From positions 496,001 through 560,000 of the forward strand of contig NZ_FQYP01000002.1 of assembly GCF_900141785.1 (NCBI RefSeq): DNA of 64,000 bases. The letters run 5' to 3'. The notes under the pieces were generated by a model that was not told where the DNA came from, made no database searches, and was given only the letters and a program-made list of their open reading frames with translations. Of this stretch, positions 44,822 to 52,104 are shown one piece after another (the stretch's first letter is position 1; the number at the start of each line of letters is the position of its first letter). A program made the position numbers and the translations under genes. This DNA comes from Aquimarina spongiae. Lineage in GTDB: Bacteria; Bacteroidota; Bacteroidia; Flavobacteriales; Flavobacteriaceae.

Positions 44822-44976
44822 GCGAACCCAATAAATCCAGTTTTTTCTTACATACACAAGTACGAAATAAGCTATAAAATTAAGTCGATATTCATCCAAA
44901 TGAGTATCGATGATCCTCATACCTATACCGAGTGTCCCTAAGTACGATAATTGAAAAACAACACCTGCTAGCAAAT

Positions 44977-45010
44977 AAAAAAGGCTATCAATGAAATGAT
45001 AGCCTTTTTT
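44977..45010. terminator. Bidirectional terminator behind the response-regulator gene
   Basis: AAAAAAGGCTATCA (44977-44990) pairs perfectly with TGATAGCCTTTTTT (44997-45010) around a 6-base loop. It lies 24 bp beyond the stop of the minus-strand regulator gene. Confidence 0.9.
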
Positions 45011-45033
45011 TATATATTGGGAGATAGGATTTT

Positions 45034-45705
45034 TTATATGAATCCTCTTTTTCTTGCTTCTTCCAACAACTTTTGATCATCGGCCTTGGCGATAGAAAAC
45101 ATCTCTTTGATTTGATTCTTTCTTTTCTCGATAGCGCTTAAGGATAAGCTTACATAATTAGGTAAGTTCTTGGTTTTTACCCCTCGTGATAAGTGATACA
45201 GTATTTTTAAGTTCTTTTCATCCAAAGAGAACTTGTTGGTCATCATTTTTCTGAAATGATCATTCACTGTAGCACTGTAATACGCTTTTCCTTTTACAAT
45301 ATTATTAAAGGCTAATAGTAACTCGCTAGAAGTAAGATCACTCTTAATTAAGAATCCCGCAGGATTAATATTCTTTAAGATATTATGTATCCTATGATCC
45401 TCACGATGCATCGTTAATATGATAATCTTGGCTTTTGGTAATAACTCCTTGGCATGCTTAGCTAGATCTTCTCCAGAAGTAATTCGTCCATCTTCTGAGG
45501 GGGGTAACTTAATATCTACAAAAAGCATATCATAAGCGGTACCTTCTGCAGACTTGACGATCCTATCGTAGGCATCATCGCAATTGGATGCGATATCAAT
45601 CTTGATTTGATACTCTTTTTGATTTTCTCCTAACAAGGTATTCTTATACCCTTCAATGATCATAGGGTGATCATCAATCATAAGAACTTTTAGCTTTTTT
45701 TTCAT
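45034..45705 (-). CDS. Response regulator with divergent C-terminal LuxR-like domain
   Basis: This 223-residue regulator has a receiver domain with acidic D11-D12, phospho-acceptor D64 (MLFVDIKLPP) and the later Lys in GFLIKSD. The C-terminal helices (about 160-215: SLDEKNLKILYHLSRGVKTKNLPNYVSLSLSAIEKRKNQI) resemble a LuxR helix-turn-helix but are divergent in the recognition region. It lies 106 bp behind the TPR histidine kinase gene on the same strand and is very probably its partner. Confidence 0.88.
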   Translation of the reverse strand: MKKKLKVLMIDDHPMIIEGYKNTLLGENQKEYQIKIDIASNCDDAYDRIVKSAEGTAYDMLFVDIKLPPSEDGRITSGEDLAKHAKELLPKAKIIILTMHREDHRIHNILKNINPAGFLIKSDLTSSELLLAFNNIVKGKAYYSATVNDHFRKMMTNKFSLDEKNLKILYHLSRGVKTKNLPNYVSLSLSAIEKRKNQIKEMFSIAKADDQKLLEEARKRGFI

Positions 45706-45811
45706 TTCAAAAATTTATGTTTATTAGTCTTCAAAACGAAGGTTATCCTAATTTAACTACAAAAGCAATTAAATAGTATAACGGTTCATAAAGAATTGTT
45801 GTTCGACATTT

Positions 45812-47863
45812 TTAAACCGGAACACTGACTGACACTGTTGTTCCTGCATTGGTATTGCTTAAAAACTGAACTACTCCACTCATTTGACTGACCCTTGAGG
45901 TGATATTCTTTAGACCAATTCCTTTTTTGACCTTGGTACTCTTGAATCCTATTCCATCATCCAAGATAGTAAGATTTATTTTATCTTCTATATAATCGAA
46001 ATTAATTTTTATACTTTCTGCTTGTGCGTGTTTAAAAATATTCTGCAAAGATTCCTGTAAAATCCTGAATAAGTTGACCTTTTTCTGATCATCGATATGC
46101 TCCCAATCGATATTTTCGTCATTATTAAATTCGAAATTAATTTTGTTCACATCACAGAGATCGCTAATCAAACTCTCTACCGCATCGATATAAGCCACAT
46201 CAGATGGCAAAGATTCTGTACCCAAATCGTGAGAAATCAAACGGATTTCCTTTTCTATAGATTTAAGCTCCTCAATATACTTGTTTCTGGCCTCGGTAAA
46301 GCCATCGTTGGCACGCTGGTTGATCCCATCCAGACTAAGACGTACCCCAAACAATCGACCCAATACCCCATCGTGTAACTCTTCAGACATCCGTTGTTGC
46401 TCCAGTTGTCGACCCTCTTCTAGCTTGATCTGTTGGTTGAGCAGTAATCGATAGATCTCCTGATTGGCTTCTTGCTGGGTTTGGGCGAACAATAACTCTT
46501 TATTACTTTGCTGCTGCCTAAAAATGATATACCCCAATAAGAATAAGGCAGTTAATCCCAGGATAGCGATGATTAGGATTTCGTTTTCTTTACTAATTTT
46601 TAGGTTTTTTTCTTCTATTTGATCTGTTTCGAATCGTATTCTAGCAAATTTATCCCTACTTAATCTTTCTTGATTTTGAATACTATCATTTAATTTAATA
46701 TGTGCTAAAGCATATTTCAATGCTTCTTTATTATCTTTTGAAACTTCAGACAAAAACTCGTAGGACTTCAAAAGTTCTTCATTTTCCTTTAACTCCAATG
46801 CAATATTTTTAGATTTCCATCCATTTAAAATGGCTAAGCTATCATTACCAACAGATCTATAGTACTCAGCAAGATGCAGATGATTAGCAATAGAGCCTCT
46901 GGTATCCTTAATACTATCTCGAATCTTTAAAGCTTCATAAAAAAGCTCTGGAATATCAGCTGTATCTTTTGACAAAAAGTTAACATATCCCAAGTTATCC
47001 AATAAACGCGCATAGCGCTTAGGGTTTTTTCTTAAAAACTCTTTGTAGGACAAGGCCTTATTATAGTATTCCTTAGCTTTTTCATACTCTTTTTTAGATT
47101 TATAAGCGGTTCCAACATTGTTATATGATATGGTTCTCTGCAATGTTTCTCTTTCAGTACCAATATCAAACTCAATAGCTTTTAATTGATACTCAACCGC
47201 TTCATCATATCGTTCCATGTACTTAGCTAATGTCCCTAAATTGGTATAACAAATTGATAAGAACTTATCATCTTCTGCTAATTTAAAATTCTCTATTGCA
47301 TTGATTGTAATTTTCTCGCTCTCACTATAATTTTTGGTTCGTTGTAAAAGTTGAGCTAAATCAATTAAAACTTTCCCTCTCTCATATGCTATTTTTTTTC
47401 TATCAAGATTTTCACTATTAAGGGATGAATAAATTTTTTCAGCTTCATAAAAATTCTTGTAGGCTATATCAATTTTTGTAGATCTATAAAATATCCCAAG
47501 ATAAGCGTATGATTTAGCCATATTTAAAGAATCGTTCAAACTCTTTGCCAGTCTTAAAGCTTTCTCATTCATTTCTCTGTATCTATCATAATCGCTCAGT
47601 CCATAATACCCGAAAGAAATTTGATGTATTTTTGCTACTTTATAACTATCATCCGCTAAAGTGCTATAAATGTTATAAGCTTTTTCTAAATTATCTTTTC
47701 TTTGCTTTACAGTGTTTTCTCTGTTCTTAGCCTCTTCAATATAAGATTCGATCAAATTAGATTTTATAACTTTCTTTTCTATAACCTCATCACCATCATT
47801 ACAGCCTACAAATAAAAATAAGACACTAATTCCAAAAAAATATTTAAACCAGAACCTTCGCAT
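45812..47863 (-). CDS. TPR sensor histidine kinase with lipobox
   Basis: This 683-residue kinase begins with a lipobox FLFVGC (Cys21), unusual for a sensor kinase that also has a membrane segment (ILIIAILGLTALFLLGYIIF, about 425-445). The periplasmic part between them is helical TPR. The cytoplasmic part has the HisKA_3 site RMSEELHDGVLGRLFGVRLS (near 490) and a HATPase domain with SLQNIFKHAQA and DDGIGF. It would be tethered at both ends. It stands behind two small lipoprotein genes, separated by a 28-bp perfect hairpin, and before a response-regulator gene. The signal may be related to those lipoproteins. Confidence 0.9.
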   Translation of the reverse strand: MRRFWFKYFFGISVLFLFVGCNDGDEVIEKKVIKSNLIESYIEEAKNRENTVKQRKDNLEKAYNIYSTLADDSYKVAKIHQISFGYYGLSDYDRYREMNEKALRLAKSLNDSLNMAKSYAYLGIFYRSTKIDIAYKNFYEAEKIYSSLNSENLDRKKIAYERGKVLIDLAQLLQRTKNYSESEKITINAIENFKLAEDDKFLSICYTNLGTLAKYMERYDEAVEYQLKAIEFDIGTERETLQRTISYNNVGTAYKSKKEYEKAKEYYNKALSYKEFLRKNPKRYARLLDNLGYVNFLSKDTADIPELFYEALKIRDSIKDTRGSIANHLHLAEYYRSVGNDSLAILNGWKSKNIALELKENEELLKSYEFLSEVSKDNKEALKYALAHIKLNDSIQNQERLSRDKFARIRFETDQIEEKNLKISKENEILIIAILGLTALFLLGYIIFRQQQSNKELLFAQTQQEANQEIYRLLLNQQIKLEEGRQLEQQRMSEELHDGVLGRLFGVRLSLDGINQRANDGFTEARNKYIEELKSIEKEIRLISHDLGTESLPSDVAYIDAVESLISDLCDVNKINFEFNNDENIDWEHIDDQKKVNLFRILQESLQNIFKHAQAESIKINFDYIEDKINLTILDDGIGFKSTKVKKGIGLKNITSRVSQMSGVVQFLSNTNAGTTVSVSVPV

Positions 47864-47894
47864 TATACTATTAATTTAAATCCTAAAATACAGA

Positions 47895-47958
47895 ATATAC
47901 TATTACAAAAAAAGAAGTTCTAGTATATTTTAGAACTTCTTTTTTTGTAATAGTATAT
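47895..47958 (-). terminator. 28-bp perfect hairpin, terminator or attenuator between lipoproteins and kinase
   Basis: Bases 47895-47922 and 47931-47958 are perfect inverted complements of 28 bp with an 8-base loop. The inner stem is GAAGTTCTA/TAGAACTTC, flanked by seven A and seven T, then ATACTATTAC-type outer arms. Read on the minus strand, it starts about 30 bp behind the second small lipoprotein stop and ends about 30 bp before the kinase ATG. It likely ends most lipoprotein transcripts and lets some run on into the kinase. Confidence 0.75.
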
Positions 47959-47988
47959 AAGTGCCCGCTTTTTTAAGCAAAGTCATTT

Positions 47989-48147
47989 TTATTCTCCAGG
48001 TTTTACATTTCTGGCATCATCCTCAGTAGAAAAAAGATCATTATCATTAACCTCTATACCTATTTGCTCATCAACTGAATCTGTTTCACAAGCCATAAAC
48101 ATTCCTGTTAAAAATAGTACTGCGATTATTGTTTTTATAGTTTTCAT
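47989..48147 (-). CDS. Small acidic lipoprotein (52 aa), second of a tandem pair
   Basis: On the minus strand ATG at 48147 opens a 52-residue frame ending in TAA at 47989. It has a signal peptide with lipobox FMAC (Cys20) and an acidic mature part of 33 residues starting CETDSVDEQIGIEV and ending DDARNVKPGE. It shares the MKTIKT start, 20-residue signal, C-E-x-D-S-V and final P-G-[EQ] with the upstream paralog. I do not recognise the family. The neighbours are its paralog upstream and the TPR kinase downstream, past a strong hairpin. A ligand, sensor partner or surface peptide are all conceivable. Confidence 0.75.
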   Translation of the reverse strand: MKTIKTIIAVLFLTGMFMACETDSVDEQIGIEVNDNDLFSTEDDARNVKPGE

Positions 48148-48204
48148 AATATTTTGAGTTATAAGGTTGTTGTTATAAGTGTTGAAATTATATAGTTAGG
48201 AAAT

Positions 48205-48360
48205 CTATTGTCCTGGAGATACCTCTTGGCTATCATCTTCTACCAAGAAAACTTCTTGATCTGATTCTAATCCTACCTCATCATTTACTGAATCAGCCTC
48301 ACATGCGATAAAAAATGTACTTAAAAATAATATTGCGAATAAAGTCTTTATAGTTTTCAT
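48205..48360 (-). CDS. Small acidic lipoprotein (51 aa), first of a tandem pair
   Basis: On the minus strand ATG at 48360 opens a 51-residue frame ending in TAG at 48205. The signal peptide ends in lipobox FIAC (Cys20). The mature 32 residues start CEADSVNDEVGLES and end EDDSQEVSPGQ. Alignment with the second copy shows conserved C-E-x-D-S-V-x-x-x-[IV]-G-[IL]-E, a D-D pair and final P-G-[EQ], so the two genes arose by tandem duplication. The gap between them is 57 bp. The length-conserved signal and retained ends argue that both are expressed proteins. Confidence 0.75.
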   Translation of the reverse strand: MKTIKTLFAILFLSTFFIACEADSVNDEVGLESDQEVFLVEDDSQEVSPGQ

Positions 48361-48773
48361 AGTTGTTGTCTTTTTATAGTTTAATACTTGTATTTTAAAA
48401 CGAAAGTTGTTTAGGCTTTCGGGGGGTGATTTTAAAAAAAATCATTTTTATTCTGGGGCTCACTGTGCACGTGAAAAATAGTTTATGATTAATAGTAATT
48501 AAATTGTAACTACTTGATAACCTTGATTGTACACTACAAATGTAGGGCAAAATCCCGCGCGCGCCCAGAATAAATATGTACGTTTAGTGGATGAACAGAA
48601 GTTAGAAGTGGATGGACCGATTATACGGGTGAATGGCCAGATTTTAAAAAATGAGAAAATATATACGTATTTTCGTACAATTGTTAAAAGGTTTTAGTAA
48701 AAGCGGTTTTAACAAAAAAAACCGATAGATGTAGTTATCTATCGGTTAATGTTATAATAAAGCTATGTTAATA
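48361..48773. other. Intergenic region upstream of the small lipoproteins
   Basis: No convincing gene is seen in 413 bases. It should hold the promoter of the lipoprotein-kinase-regulator operon, though no clear TAnnTTTG element is visible. It also contains a CG-rich run CCCGCGCGCGCCC (about 48554), unlike its AT-rich surroundings, and the terminator of the LytTR gene at 48720-48747. Confidence 0.4.
48713..48747 (-). terminator. Intrinsic terminator of the LytTR regulator gene
   Basis: AACCGATAGAT (48720-48730) pairs perfectly with ATCTATCGGTT (48737-48747), with a run of T on the minus side. It lies 27 bp beyond the gene's stop. Confidence 0.88.
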
Positions 48774-49511
48774 TCAAACTTGTACCAAGCTATTCTTTGC
48801 CAAATTATCTTTGATCTCTTCTACCGTATTTTTGTAGGATTTTGAAAACGGTATCATATCATTTGTATTCTTTATCGCACATTTTGCTTTCCCAAAATGG
48901 ATACGAGAAACATAACGTGTATTAATGATATAACTGTTGTGAATTCTTACAAAATGATCAGGCAGCAATTCCTGAAAATGTTTCAATGTTTTAAATGCTT
49001 CTACCTTGTTCCCATTACTCATAATAAAGTCAGTCGTATTGTTATCCGCCTTCAAATACAACACCTCTTCTACGTCTACAAATCGATAATCCCCATACGA
49101 TTTGAAACATAAAGTGGTATCTGTGTGATGGTCGAAATCTTTTTCGAAACGCATCAAGGTTTTGGTAATCTGGCTTTTGCTTAATGGTTTTAAGATATAG
49201 TCCAATATACGATTGCGTATTCCCTCTATGGCATAGTCAGACGTTTTGGTAACCACAATAAACTCAGGCATATTAGATATGTACTTAGACAATTCTGTGG
49301 TTAAAGCATATTTTGTCTTCTCGCAATTATCGCCAGGAACCTCTGGTTCTAAGAAGACTAAACGAGGTCTTCTTTCCAAAATTAGATCCAATGCTTCCTG
49401 TTCATTTTTTGCAATTCCGGTGCAAATATAATCCGGTTTTTCTTCTAGGGCGATCTGGATTGTGTCCACGACGTTTTGATCATTATCAATGATTACATAG
49501 GGATATTTCAT
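48774..49511 (-). CDS. LytTR-family response regulator with Glu at the phospho-acceptor site
   Basis: This 245-residue regulator has a receiver domain (about 1-120) and a C-terminal LytTR DNA-binding domain (about 140-240) with FVDVEEVLYLKADNNTTDF, LPDHFVRIHNSYIINTRYVSRI and FSKSYKNTV. In the receiver, the site that is normally Asp is Glu55 (LVFLEPEVPG, codon at 49349-49347). Thr88 and Lys108 are kept. Glu often mimics a phosphorylated state, so the protein may be constitutively active or not controlled by a kinase. I chose ATG 49511, since longer starts add an unlikely tail. No LytS-type kinase is adjacent. Confidence 0.88.
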   Translation of the reverse strand: MKYPYVIIDNDQNVVDTIQIALEEKPDYICTGIAKNEQEALDLILERRPRLVFLEPEVPGDNCEKTKYALTTELSKYISNMPEFIVVTKTSDYAIEGIRNRILDYILKPLSKSQITKTLMRFEKDFDHHTDTTLCFKSYGDYRFVDVEEVLYLKADNNTTDFIMSNGNKVEAFKTLKHFQELLPDHFVRIHNSYIINTRYVSRIHFGKAKCAIKNTNDMIPFSKSYKNTVEEIKDNLAKNSLVQV

Positions 49512-49982
49512 AGGGTATGAGATTAGTAAATTGGCGTTGGTAAATAAGCACTGCATTATTCTACTTACAAGATAGGATTTTTCGATTTTTTTATGATACG
49601 GTTTTACCGTAATATTAATACGGAAACCATTTGAAATCAATTAGTTACAAATTGTATTTTGTCGGGTTATATTAGCTTTTTATCGATGAAAAATAACCGG
49701 TATTCAAACGGAAAAAACTGGGTTTAAGTATGTTATTTTCAAAAAAGATGCAAAAATAAGGGTTGAGACACTAAAAATCATAGATAAAGAGTATGATTTT
49801 ATAGTTTTTTAACACAAGTATTACCCTTCCCATCGTTTTTCTGATACCAAATGCAGCTCGTTTTTTACAATTTTAAGTACCTAAATAGCTCATTAAATTG
49901 TCTAAAAAAATGATCTTGGTTTTCCGGTGTTTGTAAAACATTTTAAATAGCTTTATCCTACTATACAGATACCTAATTATAT
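49512..49982. other. Divergent intergenic region, no gene seen
   Basis: These 471 bases between the LytTR gene and the sirtuin gene hold no clear reading frame. A 15-bp palindrome TACGGT-TTT-ACCGTA (49597-49611) lies 86 bp before the LytTR ATG and another half-site, TACGG, follows at about 49619. No strong promoter match for the sirtuin gene is visible. Confidence 0.4.
49596..49611. promoter_or_regulatory. Palindromic 16-mer, possible operator (copy 2)
   Basis: ATACGGTTTTACCGTA contains the inverted repeat TACGGT/ACCGTA with a 3-base centre. It differs at one base from the copy at 44806. The LytTR gene starts 85 bp away on the minus strand. Confidence 0.4.
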
Positions 49983-50663
49983 ATGAAGAAAAAAATAGTC
50001 GTACTTACAGGTGCAGGGATTAGTGCCGAAAGCGGCATCAGCACCTTTAGAGATGCCAATGGTCTTTGGGAAGGACACGATATTATGGAAGTCGCTTCCC
50101 CTATCGGTTGGCGCAATAATCCCGAATTGGTACTCGACTTTTACAACAAAAGACGGCAGCAACTACTTACTGTAGCGCCCAATGCGGGCCATAAAGCTCT
50201 GGTTACTCTGGAAGAAACTCATGATGTTACCATCATTACTCAAAATGTAGACAATCTGCATGAGCAAGCCGGAAGTTCACAAGTCATCCATTTGCATGGG
50301 GAATTACTAAAAGTAAGAAGTCAGTTTGATGAAAACCTGGTTCTGGACTGGAAAGAAGATCTAAACCTCGGTGATCTGTGTGAACATCAATCGCAATTAC
50401 GTCCTCATATCGTGTGGTTTGGAGAAGATGTACCGATGATGGATAAGGCTATCACTATTACCGAAAGAGCGGATGTATTGCTAATTATCGGGACCTCGAT
50501 GCAGGTTTATCCTGCTGCCGGTTTATTGCAATACGCTCCCTATCAAACTCCTGTGTATTTTATCGATCCTAATCCAGCGGTATCACCATCAGAGAAACTG
50601 ACGGTAATTGCAGAAAAAGCCTCTACAGGAGTACCTAAGATCGTTGATCAACTATTAAACTAA
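49983..50663 (+). CDS. NAD-dependent deacylase, Sir2 family without zinc ribbon
   Basis: This 226-residue sirtuin removes acyl groups from lysines using NAD. It shows GAGISAESGISTFRD (10-24), TQNVDNLHE (86-94) and the catalytic His105 in HLHGE. Tyr54 and Arg57 (FYNKRRQQ) match the Y-x-x-R pattern of sirtuins that favour succinyl or malonyl lysines. The usual four-Cys zinc ribbon is missing: only one Cys (133) is in that region. This zinc-less form occurs in Bacteroidota. It stands alone; a hairpin lies behind its stop. Confidence 0.9.
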   Translation: MKKKIVVLTGAGISAESGISTFRDANGLWEGHDIMEVASPIGWRNNPELVLDFYNKRRQQLLTVAPNAGHKALVTLEETHDVTIITQNVDNLHEQAGSSQVIHLHGELLKVRSQFDENLVLDWKEDLNLGDLCEHQSQLRPHIVWFGEDVPMMDKAITITERADVLLIIGTSMQVYPAAGLLQYAPYQTPVYFIDPNPAVSPSEKLTVIAEKASTGVPKIVDQLLN

Positions 50664-50693
50664 TATTAAAATGTTATTATTATAAAAAAATAA

Positions 50694-50733
50694 TGTCACT
50701 CGAAGCCTGCAAACATGCAGGCTAAGAATGACA
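50694..50733. repeat. 17-bp imperfect hairpin between convergent genes
   Basis: TGTCACTCGAAGCCTGC (50694-50710) and GCAGGCTAAGAATGACA (50717-50733) are complementary at 14 of 17 positions. The TGTCA ends and the GAAG/AAGAATGACA flavour resemble dispersed palindromes of flavobacteria. No T run follows, so it may be a stabilising or repeat element. Confidence 0.45.
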
Positions 50734-50767
50734 GGCGCTTTCAAAATAAGCAAATTGTTGTATCTGT

Positions 50768-51289
50768 TTATTTAGTGGTTAGGGTGTTGGATGTTTCTAC
50801 TTGTAATGAATCTATTTCCTTAACATTTGTAGTATCTTCTTCTGGGATTATTGGCTTTTCTCTACGTTGTTTGGCCCAACTGATTAACCGTTCGGCGTCA
50901 GTATTCGACAATTCACCATGAATCCAGGTATATGGCTTTAACGGCATTTCCTTTTTCTCAATCTCTTCGATAAACTCTTCCAGTTTATGATCTTTTTGAT
51001 TCTCAGTATAGGATTCCCATTCAGAAACATTGAAATGTTCTTTTCCCTCTTCAATTTGATACGCCATCCAATGCGAAACTGGGCTTACCTCCATATACCA
51101 CGGATAACGTGTCACATTACTATGGCAATCATAGCATTGACTTTCTAAAATCGTTTGAACTTCTGGAGTGACTGCTGCCTGTTCTTCAAAAACCGTAATA
51201 TTATCATAACTCGATTCATTTTTATCGGGTCTCAAAAACTGCGAAATCACAAGGGCTAGCAGTAGTAAGATAAAAAAGTTCTTGAGCAT
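50768..51289 (-). CDS. Haem-binding domain protein with CxxCH motif
   Basis: This 173-residue protein has an N-terminal hydrophobic signal or anchor (about 5-19) and a c-type haem motif CYDCH at 52-56. It continues with SNVTRYPWYMEVSPVSHWMAYQIEEGKEHFNVSEW, the pattern of the Haem_bd family often found next to cytochrome peroxidase-type proteins. It is probably a periplasmic membrane-anchored cytochrome. No redox partner is adjacent. Confidence 0.85.
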   Translation of the reverse strand: MLKNFFILLLLALVISQFLRPDKNESSYDNITVFEEQAAVTPEVQTILESQCYDCHSNVTRYPWYMEVSPVSHWMAYQIEEGKEHFNVSEWESYTENQKDHKLEEFIEEIEKKEMPLKPYTWIHGELSNTDAERLISWAKQRREKPIIPEEDTTNVKEIDSLQVETSNTLTTK

Positions 51290-51457
51290 GATTGCTATAT
51301 TTGATGGTCTTCGGTTACAGCAACAATAACGCTTTTAACAAGTAATTATTATTAGGATATGTGATTTTTGAAAGAACTAACTCCTATTCTACTCCTTTTT
51401 CAATTCATTTTTTCCTATTTTTCTTGCTGCAATCCTTATCCTATAATATAGGTAGTT

Positions 51458-52012
51458 ATGATATCTCTAGAAGAACATATACAATCCATCAACCACTCAC
51501 GAGAACAACGAAACGATTTTGCTCATCTCATCCTGGACAATACAGAATTGTTACCAGAGTTGTTGCAAATCTGCGCCCGGGTAAACGAAGAGATTTCGTG
51601 CAGAGCCTCCTGGGGTTTGGAGTTTTTATGCAAAAAGAATCTGACTGCCATTCTCCCCCATTTGGATCAACTGGTGGATTTGGTTCCAAAAGTCTACAAA
51701 CACCCAGCTGTGCGACCTATGGCCAAAATATATGAGTACTTGATTCTCGCCTATTACAAAGCCAAAAAACCTGAGGTTAGACAGCATCTTACCCAAACAC
51801 ATCGTGAAAAAATAACCGAAACTTGTTTTGATTGGATGATCACGGACCAAAAAGTGGCCCCACAAGCCTATTCTATGACCTCTCTTTATCTTTTGGGCAC
51901 TGAGTTTGATTGGGTACACCCCGAACTAAAAATAACGCTGGAAAACAATTATAATTCGGGTAGTGCTGCTTACAAAGCTCGATCGAGAATGATTTTAAAA
52001 AAACTCAGATAA
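51458..52012 (+). CDS. HEAT-like helical protein, purB neighbour
   Basis: This 184-residue cytoplasmic protein is all-helical, with repeating helix pairs like LLPELLQICARVNEEISCRASWGLEFLCKKN and AVRPMAKIYEYLILAYYK. It looks like a short HEAT or armadillo-type solenoid. I recall such a gene directly before purB in flavobacteria, but no role is established. It lies 93 bp before purB, which has its own promoter. Confidence in function is low; the gene itself is well supported. Confidence 0.65.
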   Translation: MISLEEHIQSINHSREQRNDFAHLILDNTELLPELLQICARVNEEISCRASWGLEFLCKKNLTAILPHLDQLVDLVPKVYKHPAVRPMAKIYEYLILAYYKAKKPEVRQHLTQTHREKITETCFDWMITDQKVAPQAYSMTSLYLLGTEFDWVHPELKITLENNYNSGSAAYKARSRMILKKLR

Positions 52013-52072
52013 CTGACAAAGAAGTCTTTAAATTCTTTTTCTGTCATCAACTGTAAATCAAATCTTATATTT

Positions 52073-52080
52073 TATCTTTG
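52073..52080 (+). promoter_or_regulatory. -7 promoter element of purB
   Basis: TATCTTTG matches TAnnTTTG fully, 25 bases before the ATG at 52105. The expected start of transcription leaves a leader of under 20 bases, typical for Bacteroidota. Confidence 0.6.
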
Positions 52081-52104
52081 CACCTTTCAAAAAAACACAA
52101 CATT

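Larger units (their letters stand above)
44278..45033. other. Large intergenic region, no gene seen
   Basis: In 756 bases I see no convincing gene on either strand. It holds the leader of the adhesin operon, a perfect TATCTTTG -7 element on the plus strand (44539-44546), complementary segments CACTCATT near 44570 and AATGAGTG near 44655, a 16-mer ATACGGTTTTAACGTA (44806-44821) shared with the region at 49596, and a terminator at 44977-45010. A non-coding transcript is possible but unproven. Confidence 0.45.

Noticed and set aside
49512..49640. Longer start for the LytTR regulator
   Set aside because: It adds 43 residues without domain similarity; ATG 49511 begins right at the first strand of the receiver.
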